Positions 39,418 through 46,159 of a DNA stretch of 46,285 bases are shown in pieces. Within the stretch, counting starts at the first letter, position 1. The number at the start of each line of letters is the position of its first letter. The stretch comes from a virus, in the IMG/VR virus record IMGVR_UViG_3300033233_000061, positions 1 to 46,285 of that record; one strand, written 5' to 3'. The translations under genes were made by a program, and so were the position numbers. Below the pieces are notes generated by a model. The model was not told the DNA's origin, did not search any database, and worked only from the letters and a program-made list of their open reading frames with translations.

Positions 39418-40269
39418 CTACGCCACTGGCTCGTTGACGGCCCCTGGCGCTGTGATGATGTTGGTGTGCCCCATGATCGCCTGGACGTAGGGTTCGGATA
39501 TGGGCAGCCCTTCTAGCTGGCGCCACGTCACCCAGAGGTGCTGCAAGAATATCTTCACCATCTTGCGCCGGGCGCGGTTGTGGATGTGCGCATCCGTAAA
39601 GTCCCAGGAACGGGCTTTGCGATGGGCAGCAGGGTGGCGGCACTCTGTAGCTACGCAGGCACACTTGGTGCAGTATGGCTCAGGGTGCTGCCGCCGCTGT
39701 TCCGCCTTCTCTTCGTAGTAGATCTCGGCGTAGATAGGCGTCTGCATGCGGATGAACTCGTCACCGATCAGATACAGCAGTGACTTGAGCCGGCGGTTGT
39801 AGGGAAGAACCTGGCCCTTCGTTGGTGCATCTATGTGCCCGTCAATGACTGCGTAGCCGCAATAGCGCCACAGTTTGGAGACAGTGTCGAAACGACCAAT
39901 GTCATCGATCTGCGCCAAGAGCTGAGCAGCCATTTTCCCTTCGCTCAGTCCACGTATAGACGTGATCCATTCCCAGATTGGGCCAGTGGTGGCCTTGGCA
40001 GCCTTAATCATCTGCCGACGGGCTGATTTTAGGGCACTATCAAGCCCGAATCCAGCGCCTTTTGCCCCACGGCCAAACGTGTCTATGAAATCCTGCTCCA
40101 TACCAGCGTCCATCTGGCACACGCCGCGCTTGATTGCGCTAATGCGGAGCAAATGGCGCTTGCGCATTTCTTCAAGCTCTTCGAAGAAGAGATACTGCTG
40201 CCAGAGCATGGACAGCTTGTGGATCTTCTGCGGACGGTCGACTTCGGCTTCCTGCAATTCATCGGACAT
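39418..40269 (-). CDS. IS110-type Transposase_20-domain protein, no DEDD domain
   Basis: A 283-residue protein starting at ATG 40269 with TAGGAGG upstream. Residues 1-95 are a helical coiled-coil-like part; residues about 105-200 carry the Transposase_20 pattern of IS110/IS116: ISIRG-LSEGKMAAQLLAQIDDIGRFDTVSKLWRYCGYAV (in two parts), YNRRLKSLLYLIGDEFIRMQTPIYAEIYYEEKA. A Cys-rich insert (CTKCACVATECRHPAAH) and NRARRKMVKIFLQHLW follow. The N-terminal DEDD RuvC-like domain of IS110 enzymes is absent, and the usual QSG serine position reads PTKG, so it is unlikely to recombine DNA. It may be a domesticated DNA- or RNA-binding protein. Confidence 0.7.
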   Translation of the reverse strand: MSDELQEAEVDRPQKIHKLSMLWQQYLFFEELEEMRKRHLLRISAIKRGVCQMDAGMEQDFIDTFGRGAKGAGFGLDSALKSARRQMIKAAKATTGPIWEWITSIRGLSEGKMAAQLLAQIDDIGRFDTVSKLWRYCGYAVIDGHIDAPTKGQVLPYNRRLKSLLYLIGDEFIRMQTPIYAEIYYEEKAEQRRQHPEPYCTKCACVATECRHPAAHRKARSWDFTDAHIHNRARRKMVKIFLQHLWVTWRQLEGLPISEPYVQAIMGHTNIITAPGAVNEPVA

Positions 40270-40280
40270 TGGTTCCTCCT

Positions 40281-40686
40281 ATTAGCGCACTCATGATATG
40301 GGTTTCACCTTTCGGCTAGCTCGCACACTAAGGCTGGGTTCCACTCACTCTTTGGCTCGCACACGTCAGCTGGGTTTCACATGGTGAGTGGCTCGCACAC
40401 CCGGCTTGGGTTTCACGGCTCTTGTGGCTCGCACAGCAATGCTGGGTTCCACATGGCGAGTGGCTTGCACTCGAAGCTTGGGTTACACGAGCACCGTGGC
40501 TCGCATGCTTCTCTTGGGTTTCACTACTAGCATGGCTCGCACCTCGGGCGTGGGTTTCACCCGGCCAATGGCTCGCACTTGCTGCCTGGGTTTCACGCGT
40601 TCGATGGCTCGCATGTAGGGCATGGGTTCCACAGTGGCCGTGGCTCGCACCGCTCAGCTGGATTTCACTAGCCGCCTGGCTCGTCT
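40281..40686. repeat. Array of 23 ten-base boxes at exact 18-bp spacing
   Basis: Box A (TGGCTCGCAC) and box B (TGGGTTTCAC) alternate, each separated by exactly eight variable bases, giving a 36-bp unit and an 18-bp half-unit. Twelve A boxes start at 40281 and every 36 bp to 40677; eleven B boxes start at 40299 and every 36 bp to 40659. A and B share the pattern TGGSTYKCAC. All 22 eight-base spacers differ. The array lies in a 420-bp gap without genes, directly upstream of the Transposase_20-like gene. It has the look of a protein-binding array such as iterons or a centromere; the spacers are far too short for a CRISPR array. Confidence 0.9.
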
Positions 40687-40689
40687 CGG

Positions 40690-41229
40690 TTATGCCATTT
40701 CCACTTCTGCCTGTACTGCCAACTGGGCTGCCAGCTCGTCAAGCTTCGCCTTGAGAGCGGCTATTGTTGCTAGCACGTCCCCACCGCTGGCGGCAATGAC
40801 TGCCAGCCGTGGCCGAGCGTGCCCGATGAGCGTCTTCAGCAAGTACTCCTCTACCCTGGCTAGGGCGTCTGGATCACTGCTTCTTACATACCCTGTGTCC
40901 TCTGTCGTTCCGCCGACGAAATCAGGCACGTCAGCTTTTCGCCCGGACCCTAGGATTATCTCCGTCGTGCACTTGTTCGCTTCGTTTATTATCTCTTCGG
41001 CCACGCCCATGCGCAGCATGATCTTGTTTGGTGGCAGGATGTCAGCCGGTGCAGTGCCAACCTCCCTTGCTGCCACTAGCATTGTCCCTATCTCGCTGGC
41101 GGTCATCTTACGGTCCGCCATTATCTCAAGGGCCTCTTTCATGCTCGCCACCGGCGGCAGGTTCCGCGCCTTACGAGCCTCATTCCAGTCGGTGACGTCA
41201 ATCGTTAGTACGACCTGCTGCTCAGCCAT
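40690..41229 (-). CDS. Hypothetical protein
   Basis: A 179-residue protein starting at ATG 41229, preceded by AGGAG and GAGGA. The N-terminus is beta (VVLTIDVTDWNEARKARNLP), the centre helical (MKEALEIMADRKMTASEIGTMLVAAREVG), and the C-terminus is a coiled coil (IAALKAKLDELAAQLAVQAEVEMA). It lies between the single-strand annealing protein and the 18-bp array. No family is recognised. Confidence 0.6.
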   Translation of the reverse strand: MAEQQVVLTIDVTDWNEARKARNLPPVASMKEALEIMADRKMTASEIGTMLVAAREVGTAPADILPPNKIMLRMGVAEEIINEANKCTTEIILGSGRKADVPDFVGGTTEDTGYVRSSDPDALARVEEYLLKTLIGHARPRLAVIAASGGDVLATIAALKAKLDELAAQLAVQAEVEMA

Positions 41230-41327
41230 TCCTCACTGTCTCCTTTTCTTTGTACTAGGGGGGAACGGTTGCCCATTTCCCTGGCGGTTGCCGTCATCAG
41301 TGCCGCCCTTGCCCGTCCACAGCCGGC

Positions 41328-42206
41328 TTAGGACTTTTCTTCTGCTTTACCAATCGCAGCAGCGATCTGGCGGCGCGACAGCCCGTCTGCTGTCCAGTGC
41401 GCGATAGCATCGTCAGCCCTGGCTTGGGTCCAGCCACAATGCACCAGGAGGTACTGACGGACGTTCTTCTGGTGCTCAGCGTCGGACAGGTAGTCAGGCT
41501 CGTCATCCTCAGACACGGCCTGCGCAGCCCCTGGCGCGCTGTTGGCTTCCTGCTCCGTTTGGGCCGCTGCTGCGGCTGGCGGCGCAAGCTGTTGCAGCTC
41601 GCCAGTCCCGACGTCTACGTTGACTCGCCGTGCCGTTGGTACAGTCTCGATCTCGGTCTCGTCCAGCCAGCCCAGGCCGACGATGGACAGGGTAGCACGG
41701 CGCTTCCCTTTGGTGGTCGCCTTCATCAGAGCGTTAGCCCGCTCGTCGCCGCGCAGCGGTACCCATTTCCCGTTCTTCTCGAAGTAACGCTTGCCATTCG
41801 GTGCCGTCTTCCACTCGCCATCTTCCTTTACGAGTGAGACGGCCCCGATCTCCGTGTCGACCCGGCCGTCTGGCGTGCTGGCCTCAACGGTGACGATATA
41901 AATGTCGTCCACGATCTCGCGATTGACCACCCGCAGGCTGATGTTGTACAGCTTGCGCAGCTGGTCGGTTGCGCCACGCGTGGCGTACAATGTCAGTTTG
42001 CCGTTCAATTCGATATAGTCGAACGGCTTGGTAAGGGCGTTGAGCCCCAGGCTCTTGCACACTGCCTGATAGTAGTTGACCCGCTCCGCTGGCGTGAGCT
42101 GGGCCAAATCACCTTTGGCAATGACGGCCTCGATCACCTCCGCACCAGCCGGCGCTACCGGCTGCTTCACCGTAACTGCTTGCTGTGTTGCTTGCTGTTC
42201 AGTCAT
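41328..42206 (-). CDS. Bet/RecT-like single-strand annealing protein
   Basis: A 292-residue protein from ATG 42206 with AAGGAGG upstream. Residues about 38-75 read LTPAERVNYYQAVCKSLGLNALTKPFDYIELNGKLTLYA (in two pieces), then ATDQLRKLYNISL, and residues about 155-190 have ANALMKATTKGKRRATLSIVGLGWLDETEIE. This pair of motifs marks a phage family of recombination proteins similar to Bet/RecT, which anneal complementary strands. The C-terminal 50 residues form a small helical domain (WTQARADDAIAHWTADGLSRRQIAAAIG). No partner exonuclease lies next to it. Confidence 0.65.
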   Translation of the reverse strand: MTEQQATQQAVTVKQPVAPAGAEVIEAVIAKGDLAQLTPAERVNYYQAVCKSLGLNALTKPFDYIELNGKLTLYATRGATDQLRKLYNISLRVVNREIVDDIYIVTVEASTPDGRVDTEIGAVSLVKEDGEWKTAPNGKRYFEKNGKWVPLRGDERANALMKATTKGKRRATLSIVGLGWLDETEIETVPTARRVNVDVGTGELQQLAPPAAAAAQTEQEANSAPGAAQAVSEDDEPDYLSDAEHQKNVRQYLLVHCGWTQARADDAIAHWTADGLSRRQIAAAIGKAEEKS

Positions 42207-42633
42207 TGTCGTCCTCCTTGTCTTTCATGAACTCCTCTAGACCGGCGAAAAGCCGAGCGGCGCACTCCTCGCATATTTTATGCGTGGCGCCGCGCTTGCC
42301 CTGTCCAGGCTTGCTGCCCAACGGCTTGCCGCACCAGGCGCAGCGCACTTCGAGGCTGTCGGAAGCCTGACACTCGTCATTGTATGTGCAAGTCTCACAA
42401 CCGTTCACTTGGCCCTCCTTCTGCTGGGCCGATTGTGCCGGCCCAGCCACATACCCAGGTATGTACGGATCATAGGCAGGCAGTTGTACGTTAGCCGCGA
42501 TCCTGGCAATCGCACACTCCTGGCCCGTCCACCATGCGCATTGGCCGGTGATGCAATCCCAGGCCGGCCAGGACCCGAGCGGATTCATCGCCATTCGCAA
42601 GGGGCAGCGCTTCGCCACCTGGTGCTGGGTCAT
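42199..42633 (-). CDS. Cys-rich zinc-ribbon protein
   Basis: A 144-residue protein starting at ATG 42633 with GGAGG seven bases upstream. Cysteines occur in clusters: CDCITGQC-type near residue 27-32, CETCTYNDEC near 79, CAWCGKPLG near 97 and CEEC near 121. The second half looks like a zinc ribbon. The N-terminal half contains CPLRM, WPAWDCITGQCAWW and QECAIARIA, a pattern seen in small phage proteins. It overlaps both neighbours. It may bind nucleic acid or help the recombination protein downstream. Confidence 0.65.
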   Translation of the reverse strand: MTQHQVAKRCPLRMAMNPLGSWPAWDCITGQCAWWTGQECAIARIAANVQLPAYDPYIPGYVAGPAQSAQQKEGQVNGCETCTYNDECQASDSLEVRCAWCGKPLGSKPGQGKRGATHKICEECAARLFAGLEEFMKDKEDDND

Positions 42634-43205
42634 GCTGGCACCTCCGTGATCTCGCCCGTCTCGGCATCCACCCGGCGCAGGAACTCGTGCGTCTCCCGCT
42701 CGGCAGCATAATGCTCGCGTGTCCAGCGGGCGATCTCTTCATCTGCCGCTTGGTCCGCTTGCAGCCGTCGGGTTGCAGCCTCCAGGTCGGAACTGATAAC
42801 GGCCTGGGGCACCTCTTCCACCTCGGCGCAGTCGGGCCGAAGGGCCTTGGCTGCCTGCTCGAATGCTTTCGTGTCCAGCTTGAGCAAACGGAAGTGCTTA
42901 TTCTCGATCGCCCAGGAAATCGCCTGCTCCGGCTCGTAGTGCGTACGGGTGACAAGCCGGATTGAGACGCCGGGAACGGTCTTGCGAATGCCCGTGAGAC
43001 GGTATACCTCCTCGGCGCTGTCGCGTATCTCCAGCTCCAGATCGCGAGCGCGATCGGTGAGGAACCGCTCTTTCTCCAGCAGCTCGGCATTCTCGCGGGC
43101 GAAGGCCTGGCGTTTCTGTTCCAGCATGTCATGCACATTGGCAGCAGAACGGCGAGCGTCTGCCAGGGCCAGAACAAGGGCAGCGATCTCTTTCTCGGTT
43201 TTCAT
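42630..43205 (-). CDS. Gam-like/host-nuclease-inhibitor-type protein
   Basis: A 191-residue protein from ATG 43205 (ATGA overlap with the gene before). The N-terminal 70 residues are a long coiled coil (TEKEIAALVLALADARRSAANVHDMLEQKR, LEKERFLTDRARDLELEIRDSAEEVYRLTG), followed by a beta-alpha part with IRLVTRTHYEPEQAISWAIENKHFRLLKLDTKAFEQAAKAL (in two pieces). This order resembles phage proteins related to Gam or to siphovirus proteins with the domain of a host-nuclease inhibitor, but the match is loose. Adjacent to the annealing protein, a recombination role is plausible. Confidence 0.5.
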   Translation of the reverse strand: MKTEKEIAALVLALADARRSAANVHDMLEQKRQAFARENAELLEKERFLTDRARDLELEIRDSAEEVYRLTGIRKTVPGVSIRLVTRTHYEPEQAISWAIENKHFRLLKLDTKAFEQAAKALRPDCAEVEEVPQAVISSDLEAATRRLQADQAADEEIARWTREHYAAERETHEFLRRVDAETGEITEVPA

Positions 43206-43414
43206 ATGACGCTCCCACTCCTTGCTATCGCGTTGATCTTCCTGACGTCGTTGGGGCCAGCACCCAGTTCGCGCGCCCTTTCCGCCCAGTAGGCGCACCG
43301 GTCTTCGATGTTGCTTATCCACTCGCCATCCTCGGGATACTTGGCGATCCGATAAGCCTGGACGGCCTCGCGTGTCCAGAACTCTAACATAGCGAGTGCT
43401 TCCTGTTTGTCCAT
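43202..43414 (-). CDS. Small hypothetical protein
   Basis: A 70-residue protein from ATG 43414 with GGGAGG five bases upstream, so the upstream in-frame GTG/ATG codons are not needed. It reads KQEALAMLEFWTREAVQAYRIAKYPEDGEWISNIEDRC in parts and is helical with several Trp. It is linked by an ATGA to the coiled-coil gene that follows. Function unknown. Confidence 0.6.
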   Translation of the reverse strand: MDKQEALAMLEFWTREAVQAYRIAKYPEDGEWISNIEDRCAYWAERARELGAGPNDVRKINAIARSGSVI

Positions 43415-43415
43415 G

Positions 43416-43532
43416 CTACCTCCCATCCCCGTCATGGTCCTGGTACTTGGCCACGGCTATTGCCGAGCAGATGAGCAGCATCGCGAAGCTACCGATGAGA
43501 ACGCCGACGAGCACACCCAACCCGAACGCCAT
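43416..43532 (-). CDS. Tiny membrane protein (38 residues)
   Basis: A very short gene, ATG 43532 to TAG 43416, with AGGAGGTGAG six bases upstream. The product has one membrane segment (GLGVLVGVLIGSFAMLLICS, then AIAVAKYQ) and a charged end DHDGDGR. The strong ribosome site and tight spacing in the operon support it as real. It could be a small lysis or membrane-modifying protein. Confidence 0.65.
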   Translation of the reverse strand: MAFGLGVLVGVLIGSFAMLLICSAIAVAKYQDHDGDGR

Positions 43533-43535
43533 GGC

Positions 43536-43649
43536 TCACCTCCTGTGCGCCTTCCAAAGGGCATACGCTGTTTCGCACGCGAGCATGAACAGCGTCAGAA
43601 TCACAATCGCTAGCCCTAGCATCAGAAGCGCCTGTGCGACGTCCGCCAC
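43536..43649 (-). CDS. Tiny membrane protein (37 residues)
   Basis: GTG 43649 follows AAAGGAGG; the stop at 43536 overlaps the ribosome site of the next tiny gene. The product has a single membrane span (QALLMLGLAIVILTLFMLAC) and a basic end (YALWKAHRR). Two adjacent one-span proteins, each with a perfect ribosome site, suggest a pair that works together. Confidence 0.6.
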   Translation of the reverse strand: MADVAQALLMLGLAIVILTLFMLACETAYALWKAHRR

Positions 43650-43676
43650 GAACCATCACCTCCTTTGTGAAACAGG

Positions 43677-43717
43677 CCGAGCCTAGGCGTGATCGCTGGA
43701 ACCACACCTAGGCTCGG
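43677..43717 (-). terminator. 11-bp hairpin at the end of the regulator gene
   Basis: CCGAGCCTAGG (43677-43687) and CCTAGGCTCGG (43707-43717) form a perfect stem with a 19-base loop. The stop codon of the regulator at 43683 lies within one arm. No T-run follows on the minus strand. It may attenuate transcription or serve as an operator for a palindrome-binding protein. Confidence 0.5.
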
Positions 43718-43922
43718 TTGCTTCTGAGGCCAGAACGTAGTCCAGCCTCAGAGATGGATAGGCCCGCTTGAGCCCCAATATGACTTTACGGCCTGGTTGG
43801 CGCCGACCATCGCGCACGGCACGGAGCATGCCGTGGCTTATGCCTAACCGCTGCGCCATTTGGCGGTTAGACAAGCCGTCCTTTTCTTGCAAACGCCTCA
43901 ATTCGTCCCTTATCGTTGCCAT
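43683..43922 (-). CDS. XRE-like HTH regulator, leaderless
   Basis: A 79-residue protein starting at ATG 43922. Residues about 3-60 are a helix-turn-helix (IRDELRRLQEKDGLSNRQMAQRLGISHGMLRAVRDGRRQPGR in parts) with GLSNRQMAQRLGISHGMLRAV as the two DNA-reading helices. The start codon lies at the predicted transcription start of its own promoter, so the mRNA should be leaderless, as known for lambda cI. It could be a repressor of early genes. No integrase is present, so lysogeny of the standard kind is not implied. Confidence 0.8.
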   Translation of the reverse strand: MATIRDELRRLQEKDGLSNRQMAQRLGISHGMLRAVRDGRRQPGRKVILGLKRAYPSLRLDYVLASEATEPRCGSSDHA

Positions 43923-43928
43923 GCCGCA

Positions 43929-43957
43929 ATTGTAGCCTACGCGGCGCCTCTTATCAA
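43929..43957 (-). promoter_or_regulatory. Sigma70-type promoter giving leaderless mRNA
   Basis: On the minus strand the -35 TTGATA (43952-43957 complement) is 17 bases from the -10 TACAAT (43929-43934 complement). The ATG of the HTH gene at 43922 begins seven bases after the -10, at the expected +1. No ribosome site is possible. Confidence 0.75.
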
Positions 43958-43972
43958 GCCCCATGTTGCTGT

Positions 43973-44590
43973 TTACCATGCGGCAGCGGCCGCCTTCTCA
44001 GCTATGTCGGCCTCGGCGTCGGTGACAATGACGCCGTCGGCGGTTACCTCGACATTGAAAACATGCGGGTTCCCGTAGGTCCGGCCACTGCGCCGGATGC
44101 TGAAACGGGTGCCAGCCTGGCAGCGCAAGAGATACTCGCTGCCGCCACCCATGCGCCCAGCGTCGCCCTGGGCGCGGTAGCCGTGCGCAATCACCTTGCC
44201 GAGGTGGTCCGCCTCGACGGGGTTGTCGGGAAGGTGGTGCTGCGTGGAGACGGCGCCGAACCAACCGCCCGGGGCACCGCAGCCCGGGCAGCGCTCGTTG
44301 GAGGGTATGGGCTGCCCATCGAACGGGCAGTGGGCGGTAAGTGGTTCCGAGAACCACCAGCCGCCCCGAAAGCCTGCGTGGTCACGAACCAGCAGGACGA
44401 CGCCCGGCCCGGGCACTTCGGCCAGGACAGGCTGGCCGAAGGCGTCCTGGGTGAACGTGGCGCCTTCGGGCGGCTTGACGCGCACCAGCCGCCGGGCGCG
44501 CCCTTCCTCACCGACCCAGATGGTGCCGTCAGCGCGCAGGCTGATGCCGGGGCTGACGACGCCGCGGTCAACGGTAAAACACTTTGCCAT
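43973..44590 (-). CDS. Hypothetical early protein with CxxC pair
   Basis: A 205-residue protein from ATG 44590 with AAGGAG eight bases upstream. It is beta-rich in the first half (ISLRADGTIWVGEEGRARRLVRVKPPEG) and has a CPFDGQPIPSNERCPGCG zinc-type segment near residue 88 and a second beta part (FSIRRSGRTYGNPHVFNVEVTADGVIV). Function unknown. It belongs to the early operon and follows one copy of the repeated GC hairpin. Confidence 0.6.
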   Translation of the reverse strand: MAKCFTVDRGVVSPGISLRADGTIWVGEEGRARRLVRVKPPEGATFTQDAFGQPVLAEVPGPGVVLLVRDHAGFRGGWWFSEPLTAHCPFDGQPIPSNERCPGCGAPGGWFGAVSTQHHLPDNPVEADHLGKVIAHGYRAQGDAGRMGGGSEYLLRCQAGTRFSIRRSGRTYGNPHVFNVEVTADGVIVTDAEADIAEKAAAAAW

Positions 44591-44598
44591 GCCGGTAG

Positions 44599-44634
44599 CT
44601 CCTTGCCGGCCTATTCTGGCCCGGCCGGCGGGGC
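44599..44634 (-). repeat. GC hairpin before ribosome site, copy 1
   Basis: On the minus strand, GCCCCGCCGGCCGGGCC, then AGAATAGGCCGGCAAGGAG: GCCGG and CCGGC runs can pair and the element ends in the ribosome site of the gene at 44590. Two similar copies precede the genes starting at 45043 and 45425. Confidence 0.65.
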
Positions 44635-44644
44635 GGTTGGTGTA

Positions 44645-45043
44645 CTACGCCTGCTGCGACTCGTTATAGTGGGCCAGGCCTGCTGCGAGGGCCTGGGCGG
44701 GCGTGGCGAAGCCGGTGTAGTCATCCGACTCGTAGGCCAGGCCGTCGCGGCTGACGCCGTCGAAGCGGTAGGCCCAGGAGCCGGCCGTGACGCTCCAGAA
44801 GACGATCATCTGGTCGCCGGGCGTGAAGCCTGACCCAGGGTTGAGTCCCTGGGCGGGCTTGCGCTCGCTGAGGGTGCGGACGGTGTAGGTCCAGCTGTCC
44901 GGCGTGACGGCGGCAACGGTCGTGTCGCCATGGCGCTCGCAGTAGGCATACATGCCCAGGGCGGGCATGACGGCGAAGGCGTCAGGCTGCTCCCAGTCAC
45001 TGGTGCAGCCGCATTCGAGTGTGACTTTCCAGTAGTTGCCCAT
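44645..45043 (-). CDS. Hypothetical early protein
   Basis: A 132-residue protein from ATG 45043 with AAAGGAG upstream. The N-terminus YWKVTLECGCTSDWEQPDAF and CERHGDTTV contain a possible CxC/C zinc site, followed by a beta-rich part (DQMIVFWSVTAGSWAYRFDG). The C-terminus DDYTGFATPAQALAAGLAHYN is a short alpha-beta segment that resembles a phage single-domain small protein. Function unknown. Confidence 0.6.
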   Translation of the reverse strand: MGNYWKVTLECGCTSDWEQPDAFAVMPALGMYAYCERHGDTTVAAVTPDSWTYTVRTLSERKPAQGLNPGSGFTPGDQMIVFWSVTAGSWAYRFDGVSRDGLAYESDDYTGFATPAQALAAGLAHYNESQQA

Positions 45044-45049
45044 AGTTGT

Positions 45050-45087
45050 CTCCTTTACCGGCCTATTCTCGCCCGGCCGGCAGGGTC
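45050..45087 (-). repeat. GC hairpin before ribosome site, copy 2
   Basis: The minus strand reads GACCCTGCCGGCCGGGC, then GAGAATAGGCCGGTAAAGGAG. It is nearly identical to the copy at 44599-44634 over 30 bases and again ends in a ribosome site (gene start 45043). Confidence 0.65.
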
Positions 45088-45092
45088 GTTGA

Positions 45093-45425
45093 CTAGACGT
45101 GCGCCAGAGCACGGGCGCCCACTATGCGCCCGCTTTCGTCCCGAACCGTGTCGTCCGGGACCAACAGGTCCTGGCGCTCAGGCAGGGCCTGGGCGACAAT
45201 CGACGACACAATGTACCAGACGCCTTCAGCCGGGTCGGGCAGGTTCTCAACCTGGCCGAAAGCTACGCGGTTGACGGGAATAGTGGTCCCGTCCACGTCC
45301 AAGACGTCCACCTGCTGCCGGGTCGTCGCCGCGCGGGCGATGGTGCCAGACGGGGGTACGACCAAGTGGGTTTCGCCCCTTACGAGAACGACCTCGTGAG
45401 GAGTGAGATTTACTAGCGTTGACAT
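45093..45425 (-). CDS. Small conserved-type phage protein
   Basis: A 110-residue protein from ATG 45425 with GGAGG close upstream. It reads STLVNLTPHEVVLV, VVPPSGTIARAATTR, VAFGQVENLPDPAEGVWYIVSSIVAQALPERQDLLVPDDTVRDESGRIVG (in parts). This NLTPHxV ... PPSGxxAR ... YIVSxxVAxA order is a pattern shared by many phage proteins of unknown role, often in early regions. It is a soluble beta-rich protein. Confidence 0.7.
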   Translation of the reverse strand: MSTLVNLTPHEVVLVRGETHLVVPPSGTIARAATTRQQVDVLDVDGTTIPVNRVAFGQVENLPDPAEGVWYIVSSIVAQALPERQDLLVPDDTVRDESGRIVGARALAHV

Positions 45426-45430
45426 ACGGC

Positions 45431-45463
45431 CTCCTTGCCGGCCTTTAGCCCGACCGGCGGGGC
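45431..45463 (-). repeat. GC hairpin before ribosome site, copy 3
   Basis: The minus strand reads GCCCCGCCGGTCGGGC, then TAAAGGCCGGCAAGGAG. It is a shorter version of the two copies at 44599 and 45050 and precedes the gene starting at 45425. Confidence 0.6.
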
Positions 45464-45469
45464 ACATTA

Positions 45470-45751
45470 TCACCAGCGGATGCTTGCCAGAGTGCGGCGC
45501 GCATCGACTATGTCCAGATGCGCGCCGCCCCAGTCGTTGCCATCGGCAGCATCGGCAGCCCTGCGCATCAAGGCGACTGCCCTGTGCAGGTCTGCAACGC
45601 TCGCGACACTGCCGAGCTCATGCTCGATGCGGTGCACGGCCGCTGCTAGGCAAGCCAGCGCCAGCTGCCGGTCGTGCCCCAGGGACGCCATGTCGGCATC
45701 CCTGAGATCCCGGTCCGTTTCCTGAATCGTGTCTTTCTGCCAGTAATCCAT
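45470..45751 (-). CDS. Small helical early protein
   Basis: A 93-residue protein from ATG 45751 with GGAGG six bases upstream. It is all helical (QLALACLAAAVHRIEHELG, VADLHRAVALMRRAADAADG, HLDIVDARRTLASIRW). It is the second gene of the early operon. Function unknown. Confidence 0.6.
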   Translation of the reverse strand: MDYWQKDTIQETDRDLRDADMASLGHDRQLALACLAAAVHRIEHELGSVASVADLHRAVALMRRAADAADGNDWGGAHLDIVDARRTLASIRW

Positions 45752-45772
45752 TATAGCCTCCAGCGGTACGCG

Positions 45773-46102
45773 CTAGCCGAGCACACTGTCGTGGAACACG
45801 CCCCAAGCGACCTTGCGGGCGTTGGCGGCAATAGCCGCCTCGCTCCTGGCAGCCGCCTCGGCGGCCTCGGCCAGGAAGCAATCGTGGCAGAAAATGGGAT
45901 ACTGTGCGCCGACGCTACCGGTGCTGACTTCTCTGCCGCACCGTGGGCAGCGACGCACTTCACAGAGTATCCACTGCGTGAATTCGCGGTCCGTGCCTTC
46001 AAGAACAACGTGCTTTTCAATCTCGAAACGGGCTTGCGGATACTTGGCTTGGACTTGTGCGAGTAGTTCGCGGATCTCTTTCTCGGTGTTTCGGATGGCC
46101 AT
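45773..46102 (-). CDS. Early zinc-ribbon protein
   Basis: A 109-residue protein from ATG 46102 with AAGGAGG upstream; it is the first gene behind the strong promoter. The N-terminal half is alpha-beta (TEKEIRELLAQVQAKYPQARFEIEKHVV). CRRCPRCGREV-type cysteines (RRCPRCG) and FCHDCFL form a zinc ribbon near residues 58-80. The C-terminus is Ala-rich and helical. It could be a host-takeover protein expressed first. Confidence 0.65.
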   Translation of the reverse strand: MAIRNTEKEIRELLAQVQAKYPQARFEIEKHVVLEGTDREFTQWILCEVRRCPRCGREVSTGSVGAQYPIFCHDCFLAEAAEAAARSEAAIAANARKVAWGVFHDSVLG

Positions 46103-46130
46103 TTCGTCCTCCTTCGTCTTATCTGCTACT

Positions 46131-46159
46131 ATTGTAGCGCCCTCCCCCATGCTTGTCAA
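46131..46159 (-). promoter_or_regulatory. Consensus sigma70 promoter of the early operon
   Basis: On the minus strand TTGACA (46154-46159 complement) is exactly 17 bases from TACAAT (46131-46136 complement). This is the best promoter of the genome; transcription should start near 46124 and run left. The -35 touches the first base of the terminal repeat, so the sites upstream of it are in bases 1-127. Confidence 0.85.

Noticed and set aside
40388-40618. Plus-strand repeat protein with MARTxxLGFT repeats
   Set aside because: The open frame follows automatically from a 36-bp repeat, there is no ribosome site, the strand is opposite to all neighbours, and the repeat conservation fits DNA boxes rather than codons.
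40281-40686. CRISPR array serving the type IV-B complex
   Set aside because: The conserved blocks are only ten bases and the variable parts eight bases, far below repeat and spacer lengths needed for guide RNAs, and two different boxes alternate.
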